Source of the DNA: Xanthobacteraceae bacterium
GTDB taxonomy: Bacteria > Pseudomonadota > Alphaproteobacteria > Rhizobiales > Xanthobacteraceae
Reading direction: 5' to 3'
Length of the DNA stretch: 8,282 bases
Assembly (NCBI GenBank): GCA_030037185.1
Contig: JASHRR010001259.1
Location: forward strand, 1 to 8,282
The notes under the pieces were generated by a model. That model was not told the origin of the DNA, ran no database searches, and was given only the letters and a program-made list of their open reading frames with translations. Position numbers and translations under genes: made by a program. Positions 1 to 7,680 of the stretch are shown here, in pieces. How positions within the stretch are numbered: position 1 is the first letter of the stretch; each line of letters starts with the position of its first letter.

Positions 1-310
1 GTTGGAGTGGTTCCCGGCGCTGGGACGAATCGGGTAGGTACTTTCACCTCGCGCTCGGGAGTTGCACAATTGTAGCCGCGATTGAGCGGGAGCGAAATCC
101 GCAGGCGGCCCCATCCCGGCAGCAACCCCGCCAGGGCGGCGGTCGCGCATTCGGTTGTCTGCCGAGCGAGTGATACCACCTGGGTGTACCAGCGACAGAT
201 GTGCAATATCGTCCGCGGCCGCTCAATGAGTGCCCGCCGCGGCTACACGCGGTGTGGCGGTGTTGCAGCGTGTGGGACATGCTGCATCGGCGGCGAGAGG
301 ACCTGCAACG
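1..310. other. No supported gene; probably intergenic or decayed sequence
   Basis: I see no convincing gene here. Reading frames on both strands are open mainly because the DNA is GC-rich; their translations are rich in Arg, Cys, Pro and Ser and resemble no family I know. Two short plus-strand frames enter from the left edge and stop early (TAG at 35-37 and TAG at 73-75). Either could be the last codons of a gene lying outside the window, but nothing decides between them. A 6-bp inverted repeat (TGCAGC at 264-269, GCTGCA at 281-286) lies just downstream of the small minus-strand ORF at 311-409. It has no T-run on that strand, so I do not call it a terminator. Confidence 0.5.
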
Positions 311-409
311 TCAGTGGCGATTCCAAACGTGCCATGCGACGGCAAACACGATTGCAGCAGCAAGTGCAATCAGGAGCATCATCACCTGCCCAGCCGTCAG
401 ATCTAACAT
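311..409 (-). CDS. Candidate 32-residue single-pass membrane peptide
   Basis: This is a very short reading frame, ATG at 407-409 to TGA at 311-313, encoding 32 residues. Residues 1-8 are a short polar N-terminus (MLDLTAGQ). Residues 9-29 are almost wholly hydrophobic (Val, Met, Leu, Ile, Ala, Phe, Trp) and should span the membrane once. The tail is N-R-H, so the positive end is C-terminal. The main support is the ribosome-binding site: GGAGGAG on the minus strand at 417-423, seven bases before the ATG, which is close to ideal. The frame stays open upstream to an ATG at about 619, but that extension is basic, low in hydrophobic residues and looks like chance. I do not recognise the family. Single-helix peptides of this kind are common and often missed in annotation; some modulate larger membrane complexes, but nothing here points to a partner. 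The alternative is a chance ORF. Confidence 0.42.
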   Translation of the reverse strand: MLDLTAGQVMMLLIALAAAIVFAVAWHVWNRH

Positions 410-1553
410 TGTTGCGCTCCTCCAAGGGCTTTTCTTCGGTGGCGATCGAGAGCGAGCCAAAGCGGAGCCGTTGTCATACGCGCAAATTGCCGCCGAGGGT
501 GTGAACGAAACCGTGATCGACCAAGGCCGAGCTGCCTGACGCATCCCGCGTTGGTGAGCGGTCGACGCGCTGTGCAACGATTCCCGAGCAACGTGCTCCC
601 CTCGCCCCTGGGGCGTCACGCGAGGGCCGCGACAGCAGATGTTCTTTCGCCCTCGCCCAAGAGAACCGGCTTGATGCGCTTTGTCTACTCCTCAAGGCCG
701 GACGGAATGCCGGCTGGCGCGGTCGCCGAGCGCTTGGTGTCGCGCCGAACACGCTTACTTTGACCGGTTGCGGCACCCCTCCTCCTCACTGTCCGGCGCG
801 AGGGGCGGTCTATGATCTACGCCGCGCGCTTGGACACCATGAACGCGCTGATCGGTTGAAAATTGTTGCGGTGGGGTGCCGGACAAGCGCGACGCCGCGC
901 TCCGCAGCTCCATTTCGGCCTTACGGTCGGCGATGACGTGGTGAGGCAGGAAAGCCGCCAATTTCTCCCAGCTTCGATTGCGGGCGGATCTGATCGAGCG
1001 AGCGCAGCGGACGATCACCCTTGCCTTCAAGGATGGCTGGGTAGCCTCAACGGCGCGTGGCAGCCCCATATCATGTTCGAGTGCCCGTGCGGGCAATTAT
1101 CAATGACCGCACGGTTGCGGCCGGTGCCTGGCGGCAGCGGTCGCGACCTTCGGTCTGGTCTTGACCATCTTTCGGCTGCGTTTCCGCCCGGCCTGAACCT
1201 CTTACACCGTTGGTCTCAACACGACCATACTGGTTGACGTCGTCTGCATCATTCGCGAAATCGCGCCGTCACGATCGCCCGGTCGCTTTTTGTGACTTTC
1301 GCCTTCATCATCGCGCAAGTGGCGGGAACGCTTGCGGTCTGCTTGGCCGTGTGGGAGCACCTTTCGCCGCAAAGCCTCGCCGGACTGGAGTGCGGTCGAA
1401 TTTTGCGCCTGCAATCAGCAGCAGCGAACTTTCAGGAGGTTGTCCATTCGAGCCCGCACCCCAAACCGTGAGTGATTCGCGGGACCGAATGGACATGCCC
1501 GGTTGACGCTGAAAAGTGGAGAGGATCGTGGTCAACGCCGATCCGTCCCCTCG
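410..1553. other. Long gene-poor stretch, possibly with decayed remnants
   Basis: About 1.1 kb without a supportable gene. Many overlapping frames of 60-124 codons exist on both strands, but none has a recognisable domain with a plausible start and ribosome-binding site. Two stretches look slightly more protein-like. One is on the minus strand at about 850-1096 (containing the words SWEKLAAF and LSGTPPQQFS). The other is a plus-strand frame open from 1238 to TGA at 1469-1471, whose first part is hydrophobic (FAFIIAQVAGTLAVCLAV). Either could be the residue of an old gene, but I cannot name a family and neither has a Shine-Dalgarno. The stretch also contains the 3' flank of the liv operon. Confidence 0.45.
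1523..1544 (-). terminator. Weak candidate terminator after the liv operon
   Basis: Ten bases beyond the stop codon of the binding-protein gene, the minus strand can form a 6-bp perfect stem (GGATCG / CGATCC) around a 10-base loop. After a 7-base interval (TCTCCAC) there is a short TTTT at 1512-1515. Position fits the end of the operon. The stem is short and the T-run is neither long nor directly adjacent, so this may be only a stabilising 3' hairpin. Confidence 0.25.
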
Positions 1554-2732
1554 CTACTCGGCACTATTCTCAAAATAGCTGATCTTGCCGTCCGGGCCCT
1601 TCTTCCACGTGTAGAGCACGTAGCGCTCTTTCTTCTTGCCGGCGATGAGATAACCGTCGCTGGAAACATCGCCCTTCTTGTCGAAAGAGATGCCGCCGGC
1701 GACGGTGTCGAACACCTTGCCGGAATGCATCGCGTCGGCAATTTTCTTGGTATCGAGCGAGTTCGCCTGCTCGGCAGCCTGTTTGATGATCTGCACGGCG
1801 GCGTAGCTGTAGAGCGTGTAGGCCTGAGGCTCGAAACCACGCTTCTTGCGGAACAGTTCGACGATTTCCTTGTTCTTCGGATTGTTGCGCGGATCAGGCG
1901 AGTAGGTCATCAGCGTTCCCTCGGCGCCGGGCCCCGCGATGGCGGCGAACTCGTCGTCGGCGAGGCCGTCGCCCCCCATCAGCGGCGTCCTGACGCCCTG
2001 GTCGCGCATCTGGCGCGTGATCAGCCCGCCGGTGTCGTGCAAGCCGCCCCAGTAAACGAGGTCCGGATTTGCCGACTTGATCTTGGAAACGAGGGCGGTG
2101 AAGTCCTTGTCGTCTTTGTTCACGCCTTCGAACATGACCTCCTTGAGGCCTTTTGCGTTGATGGCCTTGCGGGTCTCCTCCGCGAGGCCTTGGCCGTAGG
2201 TGGTCTTGTCATGGATGAAGACGACCCGTTTGCCTTTGAATTTCTCCACAATGATCGCACCAGCCACGATGCCCTGCTGGTCGTCGCGGCCGCACACGCG
2301 AAAGACGTTCCATTTGGCGGAATCGGTGACCTTAGGATTGGTGGCAGCCGGGGTGATCTCCAGCATACCGTAATCAAGGTAGACATCGGAGGCCGGAATG
2401 GTGACGCCGGAGTTGAAGTGGCCGATGACGAACTTCACGCCGTCAGCGGCGAACTTGTTGGCGACAGACCGGCCTTCCTTGGGGTCGGCGCGGTCATCAC
2501 CGATGCCCAGCACGATCTTCTGCCCCAAGATGCCGCCGGCCGCATTGATATCCTCGACCGCCTGCTCGACGCCGTTCTTGATCTGAGCCCCGAACGCCGC
2601 GCTGCCGCCGGTAATCGGGGCGCCGACGGCGAATTTGACCTGGGCCTGCGCGCAGGGCGCAACTGCGCTCACCAATACCGTCGCCAGTGCGAATGTCAGA
2701 CCGATCGCGGGTCCCACACCATTGATCCGCAT
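1554..2732 (-). CDS. livK: Branched-chain amino acid ABC transporter, periplasmic substrate-binding protein (LivJ/LivK type)
   Basis: This 392-residue protein binds the amino acid in the periplasm and delivers it to LivHM. I start at ATG 2730-2732 because it has an AGGGAG ribosome-binding site (2740-2745) and is followed at once by a good signal peptide: MRI, a hydrophobic stretch at residues 7-26, and a probable cleavage site after AQA (residue 30). A longer in-frame start at 2819 would put 29 polar residues ahead of the signal and is unlikely. The mature part opens with the type I periplasmic-binding fold wording of this family (VGAPITGGSAAFG, residues 36-48). It also has a GHFNSGVTIPAS segment (104-115) matching the ligand loop of LivJ/LivK and an ITPAATNP segment (126-133). 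Length is slightly above the E. coli proteins (about 367-369 residues). It is the last gene of the operon, 93 bp after the DUF6867 gene. Ligand preference among Leu/Ile/Val or other amino acids cannot be read from sequence; the choice between the names livJ and livK is arbitrary. Confidence 0.93.
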   Translation of the reverse strand: MRINGVGPAIGLTFALATVLVSAVAPCAQAQVKFAVGAPITGGSAAFGAQIKNGVEQAVEDINAAGGILGQKIVLGIGDDRADPKEGRSVANKFAADGVKFVIGHFNSGVTIPASDVYLDYGMLEITPAATNPKVTDSAKWNVFRVCGRDDQQGIVAGAIIVEKFKGKRVVFIHDKTTYGQGLAEETRKAINAKGLKEVMFEGVNKDDKDFTALVSKIKSANPDLVYWGGLHDTGGLITRQMRDQGVRTPLMGGDGLADDEFAAIAGPGAEGTLMTYSPDPRNNPKNKEIVELFRKKRGFEPQAYTLYSYAAVQIIKQAAEQANSLDTKKIADAMHSGKVFDTVAGGISFDKKGDVSSDGYLIAGKKKERYVLYTWKKGPDGKISYFENSAE

Positions 2733-2825
2733 TGTCGCTCTCCCTGTCTGGTTGAGATCGGATACGAGTTTTCCTGCAAAAGTCGCGCCGGTTTTCGCCA
2801 TCACGCGGCAGTCTGCCACCGTGCA

Positions 2826-3140
2826 TCAGATCGCTTTGCCCAGAAAGCCATATTGGCGCGCCATCTGCCGGGTACGGGTCGTGCGAAAGCCCAAACTCGC
2901 AAAGCCGATCGCCACTGCCGTGTCCAGCCCATAGGCGGACAGCGACAGCAGGGCGCGATCGAACAGGGCGAACTGGATGAACCGCAATGCCGCCCCGAGC
3001 AGGAACATGTAGAGCACCGCCTGCCACCACGGACGCCACGTTTGCGCAATGGCGCGCCCCGCCTGCCAGGCTGCGCCGCCGCCGAGGGCGACGGTCACCA
3101 GCAGGAACGGTCCGGCATTGTCCCACAGCAAATCAAGCAT
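2826..3140 (-). CDS. DUF6867-type small membrane protein of the liv operon
   Basis: This encodes 104 residues from ATG 3138-3140 (M-L-D-L-L-W). There are three likely hydrophobic segments, at roughly residues 11-32 (containing LLVTVALGGGAAW), 41-61 (VLYMFLLGAALRF) and 67-85. A conserved-looking R-A-I-A-Q-T-W-R-P-W-W-Q stretch joins the first two, and the tail is basic (TTRTRQMARQYG). From memory this matches the DUF6867 family found inside branched-chain amino acid transporter operons of Bradyrhizobium and relatives; its function is not established. Its place between livF and the binding protein suggests an accessory or assembly role with LivHM in the inner membrane, which is inference. The frame extends upstream to an ATG at 3231-3233, but those 31 residues are Cys/Lys/Arg-rich and unlike the family. 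I prefer the inner start although I see no good Shine-Dalgarno for it, so the start is uncertain. Confidence 0.8.
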   Translation of the reverse strand: MLDLLWDNAGPFLLVTVALGGGAAWQAGRAIAQTWRPWWQAVLYMFLLGAALRFIQFALFDRALLSLSAYGLDTAVAIGFASLGFRTTRTRQMARQYGFLGKAI

Positions 3141-3295
3141 TGCGGCATCATACGCGGTCTTGCAGGGCAGGCAAAGCGGCCTGGAGCCGGCGTTTTTGGC
3201 ACAGTCTTCGTTGCGCTTTGCCGGTGCAATCAAATAAGCCGTGCATGCACCGTGCGCTAATCGATTGAGCCATATGGCGGCGTTTGCCCCGCCCG
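3141..3295. other. Intergenic gap between livF and the DUF6867 gene
   Basis: This is about 155 bp between the livF stop (TAA) and the preferred DUF6867 start. The part nearest livF is G-rich on the coding strand; the part nearest the DUF6867 gene is an in-frame open extension (to 3233) that I judge non-coding. I see no clear promoter, strong hairpin or terminator. Confidence 0.45.
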
Positions 3296-4015
<720 letters not shown>

Positions 4016-4190
4016 CAGGCAACCTCGATCGCGATCGACCGCGCGCCCGCCTTAACGTCTGGCGAGCTGGTCGCGCAAATTCCCGAGGGGACGTGCGTGT
4101 GAGCTTGGCGGGACGTCGAAGCTGGGGGAGAGGCCCACACGCCCCGACTGTCTCCTCGCAAGCCGGGAGAAGCAGGAGACGCTCTCCTCC
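4016..4190 (-). promoter_or_regulatory. livG-livF intergenic gap with alternative hairpins and a palindrome
   Basis: The gap interrupts an otherwise compact operon. Directly after the livG stop, the transcript can form a perfect 6-bp stem with a 3-base loop (AGGAGA-GCG-TCTCCT, 4174-4188). The same TCTCCT arm, extended to GTCTCCT, can instead pair perfectly with AGGAGAC at 4150-4156, so the two hairpins exclude each other. Neither is followed by a T-run. Just upstream of livF lies a perfect 14-bp palindrome, TCGATCGCGATCGA (4025-4038). A weak promoter-like pair (TTGCGC, 17-base spacer, TTAAGG) is also present on the minus strand. Possible roles are RNA processing or stability between the permease and later cistrons, or a secondary promoter. 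None is proven. Confidence 0.3.
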
Positions 4191-5087
4191 TCACAGCCCG
4201 GCCTCCGCCTCGACTTGACCCACCTCTTCATGCTCGACCCCCAGATAGGCCGCGATCACCTTGGGGTCATTGCGCACCGCGGCCGGGACGTCGTCGGCAA
4301 TCTTGACGCCGTAGTCGAGCACCACGACGTGGTCCGAAATCTCCATCACCACGCTCATATCATGCTCGATCAGCAATACCGAAACGTTGTGGTCGCTGCG
4401 TATCTGCAGGATCAGCTTATTGAGCTCTGCGGTTTCCCGCGGATTGAGGCCGGCCGCCGGCTCGTCGAGGCACAGCAGCACGGGGCCGGTGCACATCGCA
4501 CGTGCGATTTCGAGGCGGCGCTGCGCCCCGTAGGGCAGGTCGCCCGCCGGGTCATCGGCGCGACCGGTAAGACCGGTGAGATCGAGCCAGTGGCGTGCAT
4601 TGGCAATCGCGGCACGCTCGGCCCGGCCATATCTGCCGATGCCGAAAATTCCAAGCGCCGTGTAGCCGGACGCCGCCATCAGGGGATTATGCTGGGCAAC
4701 CAGCAGGTTCTCCAGCACCGACATGCCCGGAAACAACCGGATGTTCTGGAACGTGCGGGCGACCTTGGCGCGCTGGGCGACGAGGTAGTCGGGCATGCGT
4801 TCGAGCAGAAACAGCGCGCCGTCGGGCCGCGTGACACTGCGGGCGTCGCGCTGCGTCAGCACCGCCAGTTCGTTCCATATCTGTGGCGCGCCATGGGCGA
4901 GCGCAATGCGGCCTTCGCTCGGTTTGTAGAAGCCGGTAATGCAGTTGAACACCGTTGTCTTGCCGGCGCCGTTCGGTCCGATCAGCGCGGTGATGTCGCC
5001 GCGATTCGCCGCGAAGCTCAGGTCGTTGACGGCCACGAGGCCGCCGAAGCGCATGGTGAGGTGCTCGACCCGCAAAAGCGCATTCAT
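4191..5087 (-). CDS. livG: Branched-chain amino acid ABC transporter, ATP-binding protein LivG
   Basis: A 298-residue cytoplasmic ATPase partner of LivF. Motifs are Walker [10 protein letters not shown] (37-45), Q-loop Q114 within RTFQNIRLF, signature LPYGAQ (184-189), Walker B VLLCLDE (203-209) and switch histidine H242 in IEHDM. The wording [13 protein letters not shown] (47-59) and [11 protein letters not shown] (209-219) is diagnostic of LivG. It is longer than E. coli LivG (255 residues) mainly because about 28 extra residues sit between the Walker A strand region and the Q-loop (roughly 64-108, containing [16 protein letters not shown]), plus a short acidic C-terminal tail. I recall similar longer LivG proteins in bradyrhizobia. 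The ATG overlaps the livM stop as ATGA, which implies translational coupling, and a GGGAGGGG ribosome-binding site lies just upstream inside livM. Confidence 0.95.
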   Translation of the reverse strand: MNALLRVEHLTMRFGGLVAVNDLSFAANRGDITALIGPNGAGKTTVFNCITGFYKPSEGRIALAHGAPQIWNELAVLTQRDARSVTRPDGALFLLERMPDYLVAQRAKVARTFQNIRLFPGMSVLENLLVAQHNPLMAASGYTALGIFGIGRYGRAERAAIANARHWLDLTGLTGRADDPAGDLPYGAQRRLEIARAMCTGPVLLCLDEPAAGLNPRETAELNKLILQIRSDHNVSVLLIEHDMSVVMEISDHVVVLDYGVKIADDVPAAVRNDPKVIAAYLGVEHEEVGQVEAEAGL

Positions 5088-6457
5088 CCATGCCCCTCCC
5101 GGACGAGCACACCGGAAATCTTCTTGCGCGCGGCAAGATGCACGGAGGCCTTGCGGGTCGCGATCAGCCCGCGCGGACGCACCACCATGATCAGCACCAT
5201 CGCGAAACCGAACAGCAGCATGCGGTACTGGGTCGGATCGAAATCGCTGCCGAAAACCTGCTTGAGAACGTCGAGCTCACGCAGCGCCTCGGTGCCGCCG
5301 ATCATCGCGATGGCCGCGACCGCGACCCCGGTCTGGCTGCCCATGCCGCCGAGCACGACGATGGAAAGGATCGTGGCCGATTCCATAAAGGTAAAAGACT
5401 CCGGCGAGATGAAGCCCTGCCGCGCCGCGAAAAAGGCCCCGGCGAATCCGCCGAAGCCGGCGCCGATCGCGAATGCGGTCAACTTGGTGTTGGTCGTGTT
5501 GATGCCGAGCGAACGGCAGGCGATCTCGTCCTCGCGCAATGCTTCCCAGGCGCGCCCGACCGGCAGCCGGCGCAGTCGCACAGTCACGAACGACGTCAGC
5601 AGCGCGAGGGCGAGGATGACATAGTAGAGAAAAATCAACCGATAGATTGGGGAAAGCGGCACGCCGAACACGGCTGCAAAACCTTCATCCGAGGCGTCGA
5701 AGGGAATGCCGAAAAAGGTGGGCCGTGGAATGCCGGCGATGCCTGCATAGCCGTTCGTCACCGGCACCCAGTTGATGAGAACGAGGCGGATGATTTCTCC
5801 GAATGCGAGGGTCACGATGGCGAGATAGTCGCCGCGCAGGCGCAGCACCGGAAAACCGAGCATCAAGCCCCAGAACGCCGCCAGAATGCCGGCGAGCGGC
5901 AGCAGCATGAAGAACGAGAACCCGAAGTTCTGCGCCAGCAGCGCGTACGAATAGGCGCCAACCGCGTAGAATGCCACGTAGCCGAGATCGAGCAGGCCGG
6001 CTAATCCGACCACGATGTTGAGGCCGAAGCCGAGCATCACGTAGATGAGGATCTGGATGCCGAAATTGTCAATCCATTTGACGGCGCCGCCGGCGCCCAC
6101 GAGCCACACCGCGATCGCCGGATAAGCGAGCGCAAAACCGATCCCGCAAGGCGCGAGCATGCCGGTCAGGCGGGAGCGCCAGTGCGCGACAGGAGCTGCG
6201 GCGCGCGCGGCGACACGCCGCCTGTGCCGCTCTCGCCACGGCACGATCAGGAGATTATGGGCAAGCCGCCCGGCCGCGATAACGGCGACAAAAGCGAACA
6301 GCAGCGGCCATCGGGTCTCCAGCGTCAGCTCGTTGTGGATGTCCTGGACCGCCCGAAACCCGATCAGCGGCAGGAACAGCCCGAACGCCACCAGCGCCCA
6401 GAATCCGGCATCCTTGAAGGCGTGGGCGATGCCGTGCTTGGCCGACGAAGTCGCCAC
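5084..6457 (-). CDS. livM: Branched-chain amino acid ABC transporter, permease LivM
   Basis: A 457-residue inner-membrane permease that forms the channel with LivH. The N-terminal part (about 18-72, two hydrophobic segments [13 protein letters not shown] and [12 protein letters not shown]) matches the LivHM N-terminal extension domain (DUF3382). A very basic cytoplasmic linker follows (74-95, containing RERHRRR). The core permease runs from about residue 100: [25 protein letters not shown] (145-169), [21 protein letters not shown] (205-225), and the EAA-like cytoplasmic loop that docks onto the ATPases, [20 protein letters not shown] (301-320). The ending VVRPRGL is typical. The start is a GTG at 6455-6457, only 3 nt after the livH stop, with an AAGG-type ribosome-binding site inside the end of livH, so the two are translationally coupled. 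The long basic linker makes it somewhat longer than E. coli LivM (425 residues). Confidence 0.95.
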   Translation of the reverse strand: MATSSAKHGIAHAFKDAGFWALVAFGLFLPLIGFRAVQDIHNELTLETRWPLLFAFVAVIAAGRLAHNLLIVPWRERHRRRVAARAAAPVAHWRSRLTGMLAPCGIGFALAYPAIAVWLVGAGGAVKWIDNFGIQILIYVMLGFGLNIVVGLAGLLDLGYVAFYAVGAYSYALLAQNFGFSFFMLLPLAGILAAFWGLMLGFPVLRLRGDYLAIVTLAFGEIIRLVLINWVPVTNGYAGIAGIPRPTFFGIPFDASDEGFAAVFGVPLSPIYRLIFLYYVILALALLTSFVTVRLRRLPVGRAWEALREDEIACRSLGINTTNTKLTAFAIGAGFGGFAGAFFAARQGFISPESFTFMESATILSIVVLGGMGSQTGVAVAAIAMIGGTEALRELDVLKQVFGSDFDPTQYRMLLFGFAMVLIMVVRPRGLIATRKASVHLAARKKISGVLVREGHG

Positions 6458-6460
6458 GTA

Positions 6461-7378
6461 CTACACCTTCTCCACTTCCGGGCGGCCGAGCAGGCCCTGG
6501 GGCAGGAACACCAGCGTGATGGCGAGAATCGAGAACGCCGCGACGTCCTTGTAGTCGATGGAAAAATACGCCGACCACATGGTCTCGACGAGACCGATCA
6601 GGAGGCCGCCGACCACGGCGCCGGGCAGCGAGCCGATCCCTCCCAGGACCGCGGCGGTGAACGCCTTCACGCCCGGCGTAAAGCCATCACTGAAATTCAC
6701 GACGCCATAATACATGAGGTACATGGTCCCCGCGACCGCCGCCAGCGCCGCTCCGATTACGAAGGTGATCGATATCGTTCTATCGACATCGATGCCCAAC
6801 AGGGCCGCCATCTTCTGATCCTGCTCGCAGGCGCGTTGCGCGCGGCCGAGAGCGGTGCGGCTCACCAGATACCAGAACACCAGGAGCAGTATCGCGGTCA
6901 CCACCCAGATCAGCAATTGGCGGTGCGACAGCGTGACCTGATAGCCCTCCTGCCCGGTCAGCGCGAACTCGCCCGTCAGCAGCGGCGGGATCGACTTATT
7001 GCGCGGGCCCTGGGCGACCTGGACGAAGTTCGACAGCAGGATCGACATGCCGATCGCAGAGATCAGCGGGGCGAGGCGGAACGAGCCGCGCAACGGGCGG
7101 TAGGCAATGCGCTCGATCGTCCAGCTGACAAGCGAGGTCAACGCCATGGCAACGAGGAGCACGACGATGAGCGCGCCCACCACGGAGCCGATGCCGAGCC
7201 AGGAGGTGACGATCAGGTAGGCGATCAGCCCAATGAACGCCGAAACCATGAACACGTCGCCGTGGGCAAAGTTCACCATGCCGATGATGCCGAACACCAT
7301 CGTGTAGCCAATGGCGATCAAGCCATAGATCGAGCCCAGCGTAATCCCGTTGATAAGCTGCTGGACGAATACTTCCAT
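6461..7378 (-). CDS. livH: Branched-chain amino acid ABC transporter, permease LivH
   Basis: A 305-residue inner-membrane permease, normal length for LivH, and the first gene of the operon. The N-terminus has the classic family wording: QQLINGITLGSIYGLIAIGY (6-25) and IIGMVNFAHGDVFMV (31-45). The ATPase-docking loop is GRAQRACEQDQKMAALLGID (178-197), and VLGGIGSLPGAVVGGLLIGL (244-263) is the usual late transmembrane region. I choose ATG 7376-7378 because the family begins at this Met and a GAGG ribosome-binding site lies about nine bases upstream. The frame is open for another 98 codons upstream, but that stretch is leader and promoter DNA. livM follows after 3 nt. Confidence 0.95.
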   Translation of the reverse strand: MEVFVQQLINGITLGSIYGLIAIGYTMVFGIIGMVNFAHGDVFMVSAFIGLIAYLIVTSWLGIGSVVGALIVVLLVAMALTSLVSWTIERIAYRPLRGSFRLAPLISAIGMSILLSNFVQVAQGPRNKSIPPLLTGEFALTGQEGYQVTLSHRQLLIWVVTAILLLVFWYLVSRTALGRAQRACEQDQKMAALLGIDVDRTISITFVIGAALAAVAGTMYLMYYGVVNFSDGFTPGVKAFTAAVLGGIGSLPGAVVGGLLIGLVETMWSAYFSIDYKDVAAFSILAITLVFLPQGLLGRPEVEKV

Positions 7379-7500
7379 GTCGTCTGCCTCTTTGGAATCG
7401 GGCGCGAGGCAGGTGCCTGTTCCTGCTTGCCGACCCCGATCCTGATTCCCGGCTCCCTCCCCTCTTAACAGGGCCGTCAGGGCGCGGCAACGCAGCTGCG
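7379..7500 (-). promoter_or_regulatory. livH 5' leader with potential secondary structure
   Basis: This is probable untranslated leader between the AT-rich promoter candidate and livH. It contains a 5-bp perfect stem with a two-base centre (AGGCA-GG-TGCCT, 7407-7418). It also contains GGAATC at 7394-7399 complementary to GATTCC at 7444-7449, and ATCGGG at 7397-7402 complementary to CCCGAT at 7435-7440, so alternative foldings exist. I see no leader peptide rich in Leu/Ile/Val codons and no recognised riboswitch class. Confidence 0.25.
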
Positions 7501-7507
7501 AAAGTGA

Positions 7508-7521
7508 TCGAGAAATCTCGA
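7508..7521. promoter_or_regulatory. 14-bp inverted repeat near the predicted livH start of transcription
   Basis: TCGAGA-AA-TCTCGA is a perfect inverted repeat of 6 bp arms with a 2-base centre, about 130 bp upstream of livH. It covers the place where transcription would begin from the candidate promoter at 7522-7550, so it could be a repressor operator. The regulator is unknown. Confidence 0.3.
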
Positions 7522-7550
7522 ATAATTCAATGATTACTGTAACTTGTCGT
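7522..7550 (-). promoter_or_regulatory. Candidate sigma-70-type promoter for the liv operon
   Basis: On the minus strand ACGACA (7545-7550) and AATTAT (7522-7527) are separated by exactly 17 bases. Each matches four of six positions of the -35 and -10 consensus. The segment is a distinct AT-rich island in GC-rich DNA, upstream of the first gene of the operon. A TATATA sequence at 7550-7555 is an alternative -10, but it lacks a -35 match. Confidence 0.3.
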
Positions 7551-7605
7551 ATATAGTGACCAGCTTTCGGCCGTATTGGTGCATTGCCGTTTGGGCAGTA
7601 ATCAT
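7530..7605. repeat. Perfect 10-bp inverted repeat pair spanning the livH promoter region
   Basis: ATGATTACTG (7530-7539) and CAGTAATCAT (7596-7605) are exact reverse complements, separated by 56 bp. The left copy lies within the spacer of the candidate promoter and the right copy about 80-90 bp upstream of the predicted start. Paired sites at this spacing would suit a regulator that binds twice and bends or loops DNA, as Lrp/AsnC proteins do, but no regulator gene is in the window. Confidence 0.4.
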
Positions 7606-7635
7606 GCCGCACGTTGCGATCGGAATGGGTGATTG

Positions 7636-7678
7636 AGCCCGCCGAACCGCCAACGTGGGCTTTCGCGATCAAATCGCG
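7636..7678. repeat. Two adjacent hairpin-forming repeats downstream of the iscB remnant
   Basis: AGCCC (7636-7640) pairs with GGGCT (7657-7661). Immediately next to it CGCGAT-CAA-ATCGCG (7664-7678) is a perfect 6-bp stem with a 3-base loop. They lie just beyond the 3' end of the iscB remnant. IS200/IS605-type elements carry subterminal hairpins at their ends, so this may be the relic of the element's right end. It could equally be an rho-independent-like hairpin or chance; there is no T-run on the minus strand. Confidence 0.25.
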
Positions 7679-7680
7679 CG

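Noticed and set aside
1..75. C-terminal ends of possible plus-strand genes entering from the left edge (stops at 35-37 and 73-75)
   Set aside because: Only 11 and 24 residues are visible, in competing frames, with no recognisable family ending.
755..1096. 113-codon minus-strand frame with slightly protein-like wording
   Set aside because: I considered a decayed transposase or recombinase but could not match any motif. There is no Shine-Dalgarno and the composition is Arg/Ser-rich as expected by chance.
2733..2819. 29-residue N-terminal extension of the binding protein
   Set aside because: It would place polar residues before a good signal peptide, and the inner ATG has a proper ribosome-binding site.
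1503..3260. 585-codon plus-strand open frame opposite the binding-protein and DUF6867 genes
   Set aside because: It is antisense to two genes with clear family identity. Its translation is a low-information GC-bias shadow with no domain, and it runs through intergenic DNA.
4215..5624. 469-codon plus-strand open frame opposite livG and livM
   Set aside because: It is antisense to both genes, which have all expected motifs. It has no recognisable domain of its own.
6182..7468. 428-codon plus-strand open frame opposite livH and the start of livM
   Set aside because: The translation is dominated by Arg, Asp, His, Gln and Glu, the mirror of hydrophobic permease codons on the other strand. It is a shadow of livH and livM.
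7379..7672. 98-codon N-terminal extension of livH
   Set aside because: The added residues resemble no LivH protein and cover the AT-rich promoter-like region. The family start with a GAGG site is at 7378.
7379..7680. Attenuator leader peptide for branched-chain amino acids upstream of livH
   Set aside because: I found no short ORF with clustered Leu, Ile or Val codons followed by a terminator hairpin with a T-run.
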